Shown here: in pieces, positions 18,151 through 27,683 of the stretch
Layout of the letters: every line of letters begins with the position of its first letter
Numbering within the stretch: the stretch's first letter is position 1
Assembly: GCA_020445255.1 (NCBI GenBank)
Contig: JAGRGY010000002.1
Span: 124,001 to 188,000 of the forward strand
DNA from: Gammaproteobacteria bacterium
GTDB taxonomy: Bacteria > Pseudomonadota > Gammaproteobacteria > Chromatiales > Chromatiaceae
DNA length: 64,000 nucleotides
Direction: 5' to 3'
Notes under the pieces: model-generated
Told to the model about the DNA's origin: nothing
What the model saw: the letters and a program-made list of their open reading frames with translations, nothing else
Database searches by the model: none
Made by a program: the position numbers and the translations under genes

Positions 18151-21100
18151 TCAGTCGCGCTCGATCTTGTAGAAAAGGTCGACAGACTGCTCGTTGCCGG
18201 AACGGCTCTCGAGTTCGAAACGCCGGCTCAGGCGCAGCCGCAGCAGCACCGCGCCCTCGGGACTGAACAGCCCCTGCGAATAGCCGACGTAGAGGTCGGG
18301 ATTGAGGTACTTGCCGAGCAGCAGCGAGCTGTCCTCCAGGCCATTGCTGCCACTCTCGACGCGCAGGTCGTCGAGGCCCAGTCGGTCGCTGAGATCCTGC
18401 AGCAGCGGTTCGCCACGCGACAGGCCGAGCGACAGTGCGGCACTGGCGATGTCGGCACCCTCGCCCTTGCCGGCCGCGTCCAGTCCGCGCCCGGTCAGCA
18501 GGTAGGCGACCGCCTCGGCCTCGGGCATGGACGGTTCGGCGTAGACGCGCGGACGTGGCTTGGCCAGCGGTCCACTCATCGCCAGGTAGGCGCGCACATC
18601 GCCGTCGCGCGACACGCGCACCGCGCGCAGGTCGACATCCGGGTTGCCCGGTGGCCCGGCGAACAGCAGGCGTCCGCGTTCCACGGTCAGGTCCTGACCG
18701 TAGGCCTTGTAGCTTGCATCGCGCATCTCGATCTTGCCGTCGACCGAGGTGCCGGCCGCACCGCTGTTCACGTGCAGGCTGCCGCCGAGCCGCGTGACCA
18801 GACCGAAACCCTTGAAACTGACCGCGTCGCCGAGTTCGATGCGCAGGTCGGCCGCGACCGGACTGCGACGCTTCTCCGCCGCCTGCGTACCGTCGCGGCC
18901 GACGATCACCTCGTCGTCGCTGACCGCGACCGTGCCCTTCGGCAATTCCTTGAGCTCGATCTTGGCGCGCGGCACCCGCAGCGTGCCGGTCAGTCGGTAA
19001 GGCCCCTTGCCGGCCAGACGCAGATCGGGTGACACCAGCGCGGTCGCCTCGGGCAGGCGTACGGCCTGGAAGTCTTCACCTTTGATACGCACGTCCACGG
19101 CCATGCCGCCGGGCGCTGCGGGGTCGACGTCCCCGATGAGCGCCAGGCGTCCTTCGCCCGACGTCAGCGCGCCGTCCACCTTGAGCGGACCACGGCCGTC
19201 GCCGTGCACGCGCAGGTTGACGTCGCGCAGGTCGATACCCGCCGCCGGCACGCTGGCGGCCGCATCGCGGATCGCCAGCTCGCCGTCGATGGTCGGCCGG
19301 GCGAGGCTGCCGCCGAGGTCGAGGGCCAGTGCCAGACGTCCCTTGACCGCGTGCAGCGCCGGTACGAAACCGGCGACCAGGGCGAGATCCGGGAAGGCCG
19401 CCGTGACACGTCCGCCCAGCGCGCGCCGGCCGTCGCGCTGCGCCCCAAGCGTGACCTTGCCGTCGGCACGCCCGTTGGTCCCGATCTCGAGGGCCAGCTC
19501 GGCGCTGCCGCGGTCGTCGGCGAACGTGCCCTGCAGACGGGCATTGCGATAGGCAAGTTCGAAGGGCTCAAGGCCCTCGGTGACCCGAACGCGACCGTCG
19601 CTGGGCTTCAGCTCGAAGCTCGCGCTTGGCCGTTGCGGCGGCCCTTTGACCGCAAAGCGCGCGGCCAGGGTGCCCTCGATCTCGGCATCGCCCGGGATTC
19701 GGCGCGCGAGCTGGCCCAGATCGAAACCGCTGATCTCGCCATCGGCGTCGATGCCGGACGCCGTCGACCAGCCGGCGCGGGCACACAGGCTGGTGGCGTC
19801 CTGCACCAGGCACAGGCGCTCGATGCGTGAGGCGTCGGCACCGACGTCCACCGCAACCGGCTCGCGCAGGCGCCATTCACCGAGCTCGTCGATGTTGGCG
19901 TCGAGGCGTTGCAAGCTGCCCCGCCAACGCGTGCGCGCGGCGTCGACACCGCCGGCCGCGGCCAGCGCCAGGCGCACGCCAGGACCGTCGGCGGTCAGGC
20001 GCAGCGTGTGCGCCGCAATCTGGCCGTCGAGCGCGGCGGTCAGCGCGCCGATGCGCGTTTCACCCTGCTCGATGCCGGTCACCTGCAGTTCACCGCTGCC
20101 CGCCTCGCCGCGCCAGTCCAACTGCAGCGCCAGCGTGGCCGCGCGCATGCCCGCGTACGTCACGTCGCCACCTTTCAGGTCCGCCACCACGGTCGGCTGC
20201 TGCGGACTGCCGGCCAGACTGCCCTGGCCGCTGATGCGTCCCGCCAGGCCGGGGTAGAGACTGGCCAGATCCGGCGCATCGACGTCGAACGCGAGATCGA
20301 GCCGTTCGCCGGCACGGCCATCGACATGCACGCGGTTCGGTCCGGAGGCGAGTTTCAGGCCTTCGGTCAGGAGGCCGCCGTCACGCCAGCCAAGCCGACC
20401 CTGTGCGCTCACCGGGTAACCGCGCAGCGTGCCGGACAGCGACTCGATCAGTGCGTCGACGACCGCCGGTCCGTCCGCCGGCAACCGGCCATCGACGGCG
20501 ACCCTGCCCTGCAGCGCGCCGGGCCATTCGGCCGCGAACAAGCCCGGGTCGATCCGCTCGGCCTGCAACTGCAGCCGCCAGTCGACACCGGCGCGCCAGC
20601 CGACCCTGCCCTCGGCACGCACCTCGCCGTCGCGGATGCCCACGCGCAACGGCTGCAGCGACAGGCCGCCGGTATCGCCATGGCCGTCGAGCGCGACGTC
20701 CAGGCGCGGCCGGCCGGGCAGCGTGACCGGCGCGCGCAGCGCGAGCCGGTACGCATCGGCGGTGCCGGCGACCGACAACGTACCCGCGCCGGCCTGGACC
20801 TGGGCCTCGCCGCGCACCGGCCATTGCAGCGCGGGCCACTTGGCGTTCAGGTCGAAACCCGGCTGTGAGCGGTCGAATTCGACCCCACCCTCGACACGCA
20901 GCGCGGTCGGTGTGCTCACGATCAGCGTGAAGGTCGGCCGCAGCGCCGGTCCGGCGATCGCGAGTTGCAGCGTCGTATCGCCAACATCCGCGCCGGTCAG
21001 CGATGCCGGCAGCGCCGCGTCGAGGGTCGCCTGCAGCGCGTGCGGAGCCGTTGCGCCCATTCCGATCCGGCCGTTCACGCGCGCATCCAGCGCCATCAAT

Positions 21101-21669
21101 TCGAGATCGTCTAAGCGCACGCCGTCGCCATCCAGTGCGGCCGCAGCCGATGCGTGGGTCAGTGCGACGTCGCCGTCCGGCTGCTGCACGACGACCCGGT
21201 CGAGCTCCAGGCGGTCCACCTGCACCCTGACGGGCAGCGTCAGCGCGGGCAGCTCGGGCGGCGTATAGGGTTGTGGCGGTGACGGTGGCGGTGGTTCCAC
21301 GCGAACGTCCGCCAGCGCCAGCCGTTCGACGTGCAGCAGGTGCTGCAGCAGGTCCTGGGGGCGCCAGCGCAGGTGCAGCGTGCCGACCTCGACACGGGCC
21401 TGCGCGACCTCGAGCACCACGTCGCCAAGTTCGATGTCGTCGAGCAGCGCGCCGCGACTGCGCGCAAACGCGAACCGTATCCCCTGCGACGGCGCCGCCG
21501 CACTGATCCGGTGCAGCAGCCAGCCACTACCCACCTCGGTCGCCAACACCAGGTACGCCGCGAGTGGCAGCAGCACGATGATCGACAGCAGCAGCGCGAC
21601 CACGCGCCGCGGCCAGCGCCAGCCGGACGGCTTCGGGCGTGCCGGCGCAGCGGGCGGCGTTTCGCTCAA
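18151..21669 (-). CDS. tamB: Translocation and assembly module protein TamB
   Basis: A very long (1172-residue) protein with one N-terminal membrane anchor (RRVVALLLSIIVLLPLAAYL near residues 24-43) followed by about 1000 residues of beta-rich AsmA/TamB repeats. The C-terminal DUF490/TamB domain shows VERGRLLFAGPPGNPDVDLRA and KYLNPDLYVGYSQGLF. TamB bridges inner and outer membranes, supplying TamA and moving phospholipid between the membranes. It overlaps the tamA stop; TTG at 21669 (TTGA overlap) gives a sensible N-terminus, while the upstream extension is Arg-rich noise, so that start is tentative. The identity is firm from the C-terminal domain and the tamA neighbour. Confidence 0.92.
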   Translation of the reverse strand: MSETPPAAPARPKPSGWRWPRRVVALLLSIIVLLPLAAYLVLATEVGSGWLLHRISAAAPSQGIRFAFARSRGALLDDIELGDVVLEVAQARVEVGTLHLRWRPQDLLQHLLHVERLALADVRVEPPPPSPPQPYTPPELPALTLPVRVQVDRLELDRVVVQQPDGDVALTHASAAAALDGDGVRLDDLELMALDARVNGRIGMGATAPHALQATLDAALPASLTGADVGDTTLQLAIAGPALRPTFTLIVSTPTALRVEGGVEFDRSQPGFDLNAKWPALQWPVRGEAQVQAGAGTLSVAGTADAYRLALRAPVTLPGRPRLDVALDGHGDTGGLSLQPLRVGIRDGEVRAEGRVGWRAGVDWRLQLQAERIDPGLFAAEWPGALQGRVAVDGRLPADGPAVVDALIESLSGTLRGYPVSAQGRLGWRDGGLLTEGLKLASGPNRVHVDGRAGERLDLAFDVDAPDLASLYPGLAGRISGQGSLAGSPQQPTVVADLKGGDVTYAGMRAATLALQLDWRGEAGSGELQVTGIEQGETRIGALTAALDGQIAAHTLRLTADGPGVRLALAAAGGVDAARTRWRGSLQRLDANIDELGEWRLREPVAVDVGADASRIERLCLVQDATSLCARAGWSTASGIDADGEISGFDLGQLARRIPGDAEIEGTLAARFAVKGPPQRPSASFELKPSDGRVRVTEGLEPFELAYRNARLQGTFADDRGSAELALEIGTNGRADGKVTLGAQRDGRRALGGRVTAAFPDLALVAGFVPALHAVKGRLALALDLGGSLARPTIDGELAIRDAAASVPAAGIDLRDVNLRVHGDGRGPLKVDGALTSGEGRLALIGDVDPAAPGGMAVDVRIKGEDFQAVRLPEATALVSPDLRLAGKGPYRLTGTLRVPRAKIELKELPKGTVAVSDDEVIVGRDGTQAAEKRRSPVAADLRIELGDAVSFKGFGLVTRLGGSLHVNSGAAGTSVDGKIEMRDASYKAYGQDLTVERGRLLFAGPPGNPDVDLRAVRVSRDGDVRAYLAMSGPLAKPRPRVYAEPSMPEAEAVAYLLTGRGLDAAGKGEGADIASAALSLGLSRGEPLLQDLSDRLGLDDLRVESGSNGLEDSSLLLGKYLNPDLYVGYSQGLFSPEGAVLLRLRLSRRFELESRSGNEQSVDLFYKIERD

Positions 21670-23399
21670 AGGTCCGCCCCGAGGCCGAAGTGCAGGCGCC
21701 AGTAATCGTCGCGGGTGTCGTCGGGCACCGCGACATCCAGGCGCACGCGGCCGATTGGCGAATACCAGCGCAGGCCGACGCCGTAGCCGGCGCGCAACTC
21801 GATGCGGTCGGTGTCGAACGCGTTGCCGGCGTCGACGAACGCCGCCGCCCACCAGTCATCGCCGTGCACCGGATGTTCGTATTCCAGACTCGTCGTCAGC
21901 AGGTTGCGGCCGCCGACCACGTCGCCGCTCGCATCGACCGGTCCGAGCGACTTGTAGGCGTAGCCACGCACGCTGTTGTCGCCACCGGCGAAGAACCGCA
22001 GCGAGGCCGGCAGGTCCCCCGTGCTGTCGCCGATCAGGATCCCGGCATCGGCGCGCGCGGTCACGCGTCCCGCATTGCCGAGACGGTAGATGCCCTTCGC
22101 GCCGGCCTGGACCCGAAACATCGAAGCGGTCGACAACAGGCCCTCGAAGGCACCGCGCAGTTCGAGATTGACACGGTAACCGCGGTTGGTGCGCAGCAGG
22201 TTGTCGGCGACGGTGCGATCCCAGGCCACGCCCGGCATCAGCAGCGTCGCCGTCGTGTCGTCGCTGCCAACGGTCGAACGCTCGTGCAGCAGTTCGATGA
22301 AACGGCTGCTGGTCCAGCGTACGGTCTTGTACGTGTAGCGCGCATGCAGCGACGCACTGTCGCTGTCGCTGGTGTCGGTCGACTCGTGGGTGAGCGCGCC
22401 ACCGAAGGCGTAGTTCTGCACCTGGGGATCCTCGCCGGGCACGACATAATCCGCGCCCAGCGTCGACAACACAGGCGACACGCTCAACGCACTCTCGAAG
22501 CGGTGCCCACGACGATTCACGAAGCGGTTCTCGTAGCTCAGGCTGACGCGCGGTCCGGTATCGGTGGCGTAGCCGATGCCCGCCTTCCATGCCTGGCGCT
22601 TGGCCGGTTCGAGCGTCACCTCGACCGGGATCGCGCGGCCGTCGGCGCGATTGCGCTGTGGGCGCACCTCGACGCGCTGGAAGTAGCCCGAATCGCTGAG
22701 CTTGCGGTCGAGCGCGGCAACCGCACGTGCATCGTAGGGCTCACCCTCGTGCAGTCCGGCGAGCCGGTGCACGAAATCCTCGTCGAGACGCTGTTCGCTG
22801 AAGCTCAGCGGACCGAAACGGTAGCGCGGACCGCTGTCCGCGGCGAGCAGCACCTCGGCCTGCGCACGCTCGGGGTGGACGCGCAGCTCGCGGCGGGTGA
22901 ACGTGAAGTCGAGGTAGCCGCGCTCGGCCGCGAACTGGCGCAGCCGTTCCTTGATGGTCTCGTAGTCGGCGTGGTTGAGCGGCGTCCCGACGGACAGGGG
23001 CAGATCGGCGATGACCTTGGCGAGCTCGGGGTCGTCGCGCGCCTCGCCCGCGATGTCGATGTCGCGTGCCGAGATCGTCGTACGTGCGCCGAGCGCGACT
23101 TCGATTGTCGCGTGCCAGCATTCCGCATCGCGCCGCAGGTGCTTGTCGATCTGGGCAGCGTAATAACCGAATGCGTGCAACGCCGGCCTGAGATCGTCTT
23201 CGGTGCTGCGGAACAGGCGCTGCACCTTCCATAGCGGGGCGTCGCATGGCTCCGCCTCGAGTCCCGACCGCGCAGTCAGATTGTCTATCAGCCCGGGCGG
23301 GGCGTGGGGGACGTCGAAGATCACGCCGGCCGGTGCGCGCGACGCCAGCGCGAACAGCAGACAGAGGGCGAAAGCCGTTTTAAGGTGCAGGTTTCTCAC
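21666..23399 (-). CDS. tamA: Outer-membrane assembly factor TamA
   Basis: An Omp85-family protein of 577 residues with a signal peptide (about 1-25, ending APAG), three POTRA domains (about 30-270) and a 16-strand barrel. The family-defining loop FFAGGDNSVRGYAYKSLGP is present (RGY motif), along with the C-terminal barrel strands GLRWYSPIGRVRLDVAVP. It is the partner of TamB, encoded immediately downstream with overlapping codons. GTG at 23399 is chosen because it gives a proper signal peptide (VRNLHLKTAFALCLLFALA); its ribosome binding site is weak, so the start is less certain than the identity. Confidence 0.93.
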   Translation of the reverse strand: MRNLHLKTAFALCLLFALASRAPAGVIFDVPHAPPGLIDNLTARSGLEAEPCDAPLWKVQRLFRSTEDDLRPALHAFGYYAAQIDKHLRRDAECWHATIEVALGARTTISARDIDIAGEARDDPELAKVIADLPLSVGTPLNHADYETIKERLRQFAAERGYLDFTFTRRELRVHPERAQAEVLLAADSGPRYRFGPLSFSEQRLDEDFVHRLAGLHEGEPYDARAVAALDRKLSDSGYFQRVEVRPQRNRADGRAIPVEVTLEPAKRQAWKAGIGYATDTGPRVSLSYENRFVNRRGHRFESALSVSPVLSTLGADYVVPGEDPQVQNYAFGGALTHESTDTSDSDSASLHARYTYKTVRWTSSRFIELLHERSTVGSDDTTATLLMPGVAWDRTVADNLLRTNRGYRVNLELRGAFEGLLSTASMFRVQAGAKGIYRLGNAGRVTARADAGILIGDSTGDLPASLRFFAGGDNSVRGYAYKSLGPVDASGDVVGGRNLLTTSLEYEHPVHGDDWWAAAFVDAGNAFDTDRIELRAGYGVGLRWYSPIGRVRLDVAVPDDTRDDYWRLHFGLGADL

Positions 23400-23545
23400 G
23401 ACCTCGTGAGGGTACCAGGACACGGCCCGGCTGACCGCCCCGCGGGCGCACGCAAAACCCCACATTTCTCGCAGCCGCCGGACGGGAACTCCATGCCGCC
23501 TGCAAGCCCTGCCGCACGCGTCGGGTTTCAAGGTATCCTCGACGC

Positions 23546-24397
23546 ATGACCACCCTGTTCGTCAAACGCCTGACTGTCATCGACAATTCGATACTGAGCC
23601 CGAGTCGCGGCCTGGTCGGCGAGAGCTGGCAGGTCGATATCGAACTCGAAGGCGATCTCGACTACCAGGGCATGGTGGTCGATTTCGGCGAGGTCAAGCG
23701 CTCGATCAAGCGCCTGATCGACGAGCAGTTCGACCACAAGCTGCTGGTGCCGGCGGAAAACCGCGGGCTCACCGTCACCGAGGTGCCGCACGGCCTGCAC
23801 CTGACGTTCATCACCGATGACGGCCGCGTGATCGAGCACCGTTCGCCGCGCGATGCCGTACGCCTGATTCCCTGCGAACAGGTGGTCGCCGACCGGCTCG
23901 CGCAGATCATCGGCGACTATCTCTCGCCGCAGACGCCGGTCAACGTGAGCGGGGTCCGCGTGCGCTTGTGGCCGGAGTCGGCATCGGGGGCGTATTACCA
24001 CTACAGTCACGGCCTGAAGCACCACTACGGCAATTGTCAGCGCATCGCGCACGGTCACCGCTCGCGCCTCGAGATCCTGCGCAGCGGCCAGCGCGACACC
24101 TCGCTCGAGGACGACTGGGCCGCGCGATGGAGCGACATCTACATCGGCACGCGTGACGACCTGATCGGCACCAGCGAGCGCGACGGCATTCCCTACTACG
24201 AGTTCGGCTACCAGAGCGCGCACGGCCAGTTCGGCCTGACGCTGCCGCAGGCCGCCTGCTACCTGATCGACACCGACTCGACCGTAGAGAACATTGCCCT
24301 GCACATCGCCCGCGAACTCAAGACCGCGCACCCCGACGACTGGTTCAAGGTGTATGCCTATGAAGGCGTGGACAAGGGCGCGATCGGCATTGCGTGA
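23546..24397 (+). CDS. 6-carboxytetrahydropterin synthase (QueD/PTPS)-like protein, double length
   Basis: A 283-residue protein of the PTPS/QueD superfamily, about twice the usual ~120. The N-terminal half shows the central PTPS signature (LEGDLDYQGMVVDFGEVKRS with IDEQFDHKLL). The zinc-ligand motif that normally comes first appears in the C-terminal half as YYHYSHGLKHHYGNC and RIAHGHRSRLEI. The chain may be a tandem or rearranged PTPS pair. QueD makes the precursor of queuosine, but relatives act on other pterins. No other que gene is nearby. The divergent start from tamA is clear; the exact reaction is not. Confidence 0.75.
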   Translation: MTTLFVKRLTVIDNSILSPSRGLVGESWQVDIELEGDLDYQGMVVDFGEVKRSIKRLIDEQFDHKLLVPAENRGLTVTEVPHGLHLTFITDDGRVIEHRSPRDAVRLIPCEQVVADRLAQIIGDYLSPQTPVNVSGVRVRLWPESASGAYYHYSHGLKHHYGNCQRIAHGHRSRLEILRSGQRDTSLEDDWAARWSDIYIGTRDDLIGTSERDGIPYYEFGYQSAHGQFGLTLPQAACYLIDTDSTVENIALHIARELKTAHPDDWFKVYAYEGVDKGAIGIA

Positions 24398-25028
24398 ACA
24401 CCGCGGCGCACGCGCCGTCGGGTTGGCACTCGCGCTCGGCCTGGGAGGATGTGCGGGCCTGTGGCCGGCCCCGTACGGCGAGATGGCGCCGGACGCCGAG
24501 CCGGTCCGCAGCGATGGACTGCCCAATGTCATGCCATCGAACGCGCCGTCGACGCTGAACGGCCACTGGGCCGGCTACGACGGTCATCAGGGCATCGACA
24601 TCCTCGCCGAGGTCGGCACGCCGGTACTCGCGCCGGCAGCAGGGACGGTGATCGAGGCCTACTTCGAGCCGATGTACGGCAACCGTGTCGTGCTCGAACA
24701 CGGCCTGGACGAACAGGGCAATACGGTGCGCACCTTCTTCCTGCACCTCGATCGCGGATTGGTCGAACCGGGCCAACGCGTGCAGCGTGGCCAGCCGATT
24801 GCCGAACTCGGCCGCACCGGCATGCTCGCGATCGCGATCCCGCACCTGCACTACGAGGTCAGGACCCGCGTGCCGGGGCGCTGGACGATCTTCGAGACCC
24901 GGAACCCCAACCTGTTCTGGTTCGACGGCCCGGGATACGTGACCTGCTTCGACCGCGACAGGCACTTCGCGGACCAGCCATTCCGTACAACCTACCCGGT
25001 GCCATGCCGCGGCGTCGCGTGGCGATGA
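24360..25028 (+). CDS. M23-family (LytM-like) metallopeptidase lipoprotein
   Basis: A 222-residue lipoprotein with signal peptide and lipobox LGLGGC (Cys near residue 30). A LytM/M23 peptidase domain then carries the zinc ligands: His and Asp in GHQGIDILAEVGTPVLAPAAG and the HLHYEV motif. Typical M23 strands GNRVVLEHG and PGQRVQRGQPIAELGRTG lie between. Active members cut peptidoglycan cross-links or peptide stems. The start at 24360 lies 38 nt inside the preceding gene; this long overlap is unusual but gives a textbook lipoprotein signal. All catalytic residues seem present, so an active enzyme is likely. Confidence 0.87.
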   Translation: MKAWTRARSALREHRGARAVGLALALGLGGCAGLWPAPYGEMAPDAEPVRSDGLPNVMPSNAPSTLNGHWAGYDGHQGIDILAEVGTPVLAPAAGTVIEAYFEPMYGNRVVLEHGLDEQGNTVRTFFLHLDRGLVEPGQRVQRGQPIAELGRTGMLAIAIPHLHYEVRTRVPGRWTIFETRNPNLFWFDGPGYVTCFDRDRHFADQPFRTTYPVPCRGVAWR

Positions 25029-25119
25029 CCGAAAGAAGAGGGATTGAAAGGATTGGAGGGCGCTACCCCGTTGTCACTGACGTGCCTTGCTGTCGGTTCG
25101 TCGGGTTCAACGCACAGAT

Positions 25120-25482
25120 ATGATCACTGAAAGTCGCTGCTTCGGACGATTTGGCACCCTGATGATACCGGCGTTTGCCGCGTTTACCCATTTGATCGGC
25201 AAGTCTTATTATTTGATACCCGCTGCTCTTGCCTTTTTGTTTTTCCTGCACGCAAACAGATGTATTTATAAGATGCTTGCAAGAGAGAAAAGATTTGATC
25301 TGTTGTGCCTGTTACTTTTCGGCTTGCTCGGCACGATTGGTGTGCATTTGTTTGCAGAACAGTTAGGGCTCGTGTTCTTTCAATCTCTCATCATATCGAC
25401 GTTGATTTCAGCCGGCGTTTCATGTTGCCCATGGTGGAAGACCTTCGATGAGCAATGTGAACAAACAGCGGGGTCCGCGTGA
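25120..25482 (+). CDS. Small multi-span membrane protein of unknown function
   Basis: A 120-residue protein from ATG at 25120, with about three hydrophobic segments (SYYLIPAALAFLFFLH, LLCLLLFGLLGTIGVHLF, LVFFQSLIISTLISAGV) and a cysteine pair SCCPWW near the C-terminus. Its base composition is clearly more AT-rich than the neighbours, which suggests recent acquisition. It follows the M23 gene on + and faces the dihydroorotase operon. I do not recognise the family. Confidence 0.6.
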   Translation: MITESRCFGRFGTLMIPAFAAFTHLIGKSYYLIPAALAFLFFLHANRCIYKMLAREKRFDLLCLLLFGLLGTIGVHLFAEQLGLVFFQSLIISTLISAGVSCCPWWKTFDEQCEQTAGSA

Positions 25483-25557
25483 ATGCACTGGCTGACAACC
25501 ACATGAAGCGCACCCTCTGCTGTCCCGCTCGCGCGGCCCTGGGAGCCACGAAGGGAT

Positions 25558-26898
25558 TCAACGCCGTTCGAACTCGAGGCGCATGCCGCCGGCACTGCCG
25601 AGGAACTCGCCTTCGCGGTACTTGAGATCGCCGTTGACGATGGTCGCAACGATGCTCGAGCGCAATGTATCGCCCTCGAGCGGTGACCATCCGCACTTGT
25701 ACAGCACGTCGTCGCGCACGATCGTCTGCGACCGTTCCATATCGACCAGCACCAGATCGGCCCAATAGCCCTCGCGCAGGTAGCCGCGCTCACGCACGTT
25801 GAACAGTTCGGCCGGTGCATGGCTGACCTTGCGCACCAGCTGGGTCAGCGGCATGACGCCGTCGTGCACGAGTTCCAATGCCATCGCCAGTGCATGCTGC
25901 ACCAGGGGCAGGCCGGCCGGCGCCTTGAAATATGATGGGTCGGCCTTCTCTTCCAACGTATGCGGGGCGTGGTCGGTCGCGATCACATCGATCCGGTCGT
26001 CGGCCAGCGCCTGGCGCAGCGCAGCGCGGTCGGCCGCGGTCTTGATCGCCGGGTTGCACTTGATCAGCGTGCCGCGCTGCGCGTAGTCGGCCTCGCTGAA
26101 GTACAGGTGGTGCACGCAGGCCTCGACCGTGATGCGCTTGTCGGTGACCGGCCCGGTCTCGAACAGCGCCAGCTCGCGCGCGGTGGTCAGGTGCAGCACG
26201 TGCAGCCGGGTCGCGAAGCGCCGCGCGAGATCGACCGCGAACGACGACGACAGCCAGCACGCCTCCTCACTGCGGATCAAGGGGTGCAGGTGCATCGGTA
26301 TGTTATCGCCGTAATCGGCGCGGTAGTGTTCCTCGTTGGCCTTGATCGTCGGCGTGTCTTCACAATGCGTCGCGACCAGCGTCGGGGCATCGCGGAAGAT
26401 CTGTTCGAGCGTCTTCGGATCGTCGACCAGCATGTTGCCGGTCGACGCGCCCATGAAGACCTTGATGCCGCAGGTCTGGTCGACGCCGAGGCGGCGGATC
26501 TCGTCGATGTTGTCGTTGGTTGCACCGAGGTAAAAGGCATGGTTGCCCCAGGCGCGCCCGGCGGCCAGCCCGAACTTGGCCTCGAGCGCGTCCAGCGTCA
26601 CGGTCTGCGGCTTGGTGTTCGGCATCTCCATGAAGCTGGTGATGCCACCGGCGATCGCGGCGCGTGACTCGGTGGCCTGGTCGCCCTTGTGCGTCGCACC
26701 GGGTTCGCGGAAGTGCACCTGGTCGTCGATCATGCCAGGCATCAGCACGCGGCCGGCGGCGTCGATGACTGCAGCGGTCGGGTGACTGATATGGCCACCG
26801 ACCTGCGCGATGCGGCCGTCGACGGCGAGCAGATCCCCCTCGTCGATGCGCCCCTCGTTGACCAGGCGGGCGTTGGTGATCAGAACGGCTTGGCTCAT
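25558..26898 (-). CDS. pyrC: Dihydroorotase (amidohydrolase family)
   Basis: A 446-residue cyclic amidohydrolase for the third step of UMP synthesis. Typical dihydroorotase segments are PGMIDDQVHFREPGATHKGD, SFMEMPNTKPQT, ATHCEDTP, the LHVLHLTTARE histidine and VIATDHAPHT (catalytic Asp/His). The first metal motif is DDQVH instead of the common DxHxH, so one His is replaced by Gln; as I recall, this variant is normal in the Bacteroidetes-type subgroup. It starts 1 nt inside the gloB stop (TGATG), giving a hisI-gloB-pyrC operon. The symbol refers to function; this is not the short E. coli PyrC type. Confidence 0.9.
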   Translation of the reverse strand: MSQAVLITNARLVNEGRIDEGDLLAVDGRIAQVGGHISHPTAAVIDAAGRVLMPGMIDDQVHFREPGATHKGDQATESRAAIAGGITSFMEMPNTKPQTVTLDALEAKFGLAAGRAWGNHAFYLGATNDNIDEIRRLGVDQTCGIKVFMGASTGNMLVDDPKTLEQIFRDAPTLVATHCEDTPTIKANEEHYRADYGDNIPMHLHPLIRSEEACWLSSSFAVDLARRFATRLHVLHLTTARELALFETGPVTDKRITVEACVHHLYFSEADYAQRGTLIKCNPAIKTAADRAALRQALADDRIDVIATDHAPHTLEEKADPSYFKAPAGLPLVQHALAMALELVHDGVMPLTQLVRKVSHAPAELFNVRERGYLREGYWADLVLVDMERSQTIVRDDVLYKCGWSPLEGDTLRSSIVATIVNGDLKYREGEFLGSAGGMRLEFERR

Positions 26899-27683
26899 CA
26901 GTCGTAGTCCTTGTCTTTCCAGGTGCGCAGTGCGCGGAAAACGTCGGCGCGGTCGCCGAGCGGGCGGGCGGCCCAGCGGCTCGCCGCGTCGATCACGGCG
27001 GGCTGGTCGGTGCGCATGAACGGGTTGGTCGCGAGCTCGTCGGCGACCGTCGAGGGCACGGTCGGCTCACCGCGCGCGCGGCAGGCCTCGTCGCGCCCGG
27101 TGCGCTCGGCCAGCGCCGCACTGTCCGGCTCGACCCAGGCCGCAAAGCCGAGGTTGGCGAGCGTGTATTCGTGTGCGCAGTACAGCCGCGTGCGTGGCGG
27201 CAGGCGACCGATCCGCACCAGTGAATCGCTGAGCTGCTCGAACGTGCCGCTGAACACGCGCCCGCAGCCCGCGGCGAACAGCGTGTCGCCGCAGAACAAC
27301 ATGCCGTCGTTGGCGTCGTGGTACGCGATATGGCCCTCGGTGTGACCGGGCACGTCGAGCACATCGAAGGTCACGCCGAGATCGTTCAGGGTGATGCGAT
27401 CGCCACCGTGCAGGCGCCGTTCCAGCGACTTGATCGGTTCTCCGGCCGGCCCGTAGACGACCGCACCCGGCCAGCGTTCCTTCAGTCCGCGTATGCCACC
27501 GACGTGGTCGCCGTGCTTGTGCGTGATCAGGATCGCGCGCAGCTCGAGGCCGCTGGCCTGCAGGCGCTCGATGACGGGGTCTTCGTCACCGGGATCGACT
27601 ACGGCACAGGCGTGCGTACCCGGGCGCGTCAGCAGCCAGATGTAGTTGTCGTCGAACGCGGGTATCGGCGAAACCTCGATCAC
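26898..27683 (-). CDS. gloB: Hydroxyacylglutathione hydrolase (glyoxalase II)
   Basis: A 261-residue metallo-beta-lactamase-fold enzyme that hydrolyses S-lactoylglutathione. The metal motif THKHGDH, the VPGHTEGHIAY histidine, the FCGDTLFAAGCGRVF aspartate segment and the YCAHEYTLANLGFA motif are all in order. The C-terminal substrate domain contains NPFMRT and a terminal RTWKDKDYD. It starts at GTG 27683, overlapping the hisI stop by 4 nt (GTGA), and overlaps the dihydroorotase start by one base. Length and motifs fit the family exactly. Confidence 0.96.
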   Translation of the reverse strand: MIEVSPIPAFDDNYIWLLTRPGTHACAVVDPGDEDPVIERLQASGLELRAILITHKHGDHVGGIRGLKERWPGAVVYGPAGEPIKSLERRLHGGDRITLNDLGVTFDVLDVPGHTEGHIAYHDANDGMLFCGDTLFAAGCGRVFSGTFEQLSDSLVRIGRLPPRTRLYCAHEYTLANLGFAAWVEPDSAALAERTGRDEACRARGEPTVPSTVADELATNPFMRTDQPAVIDAASRWAARPLGDRADVFRALRTWKDKDYD

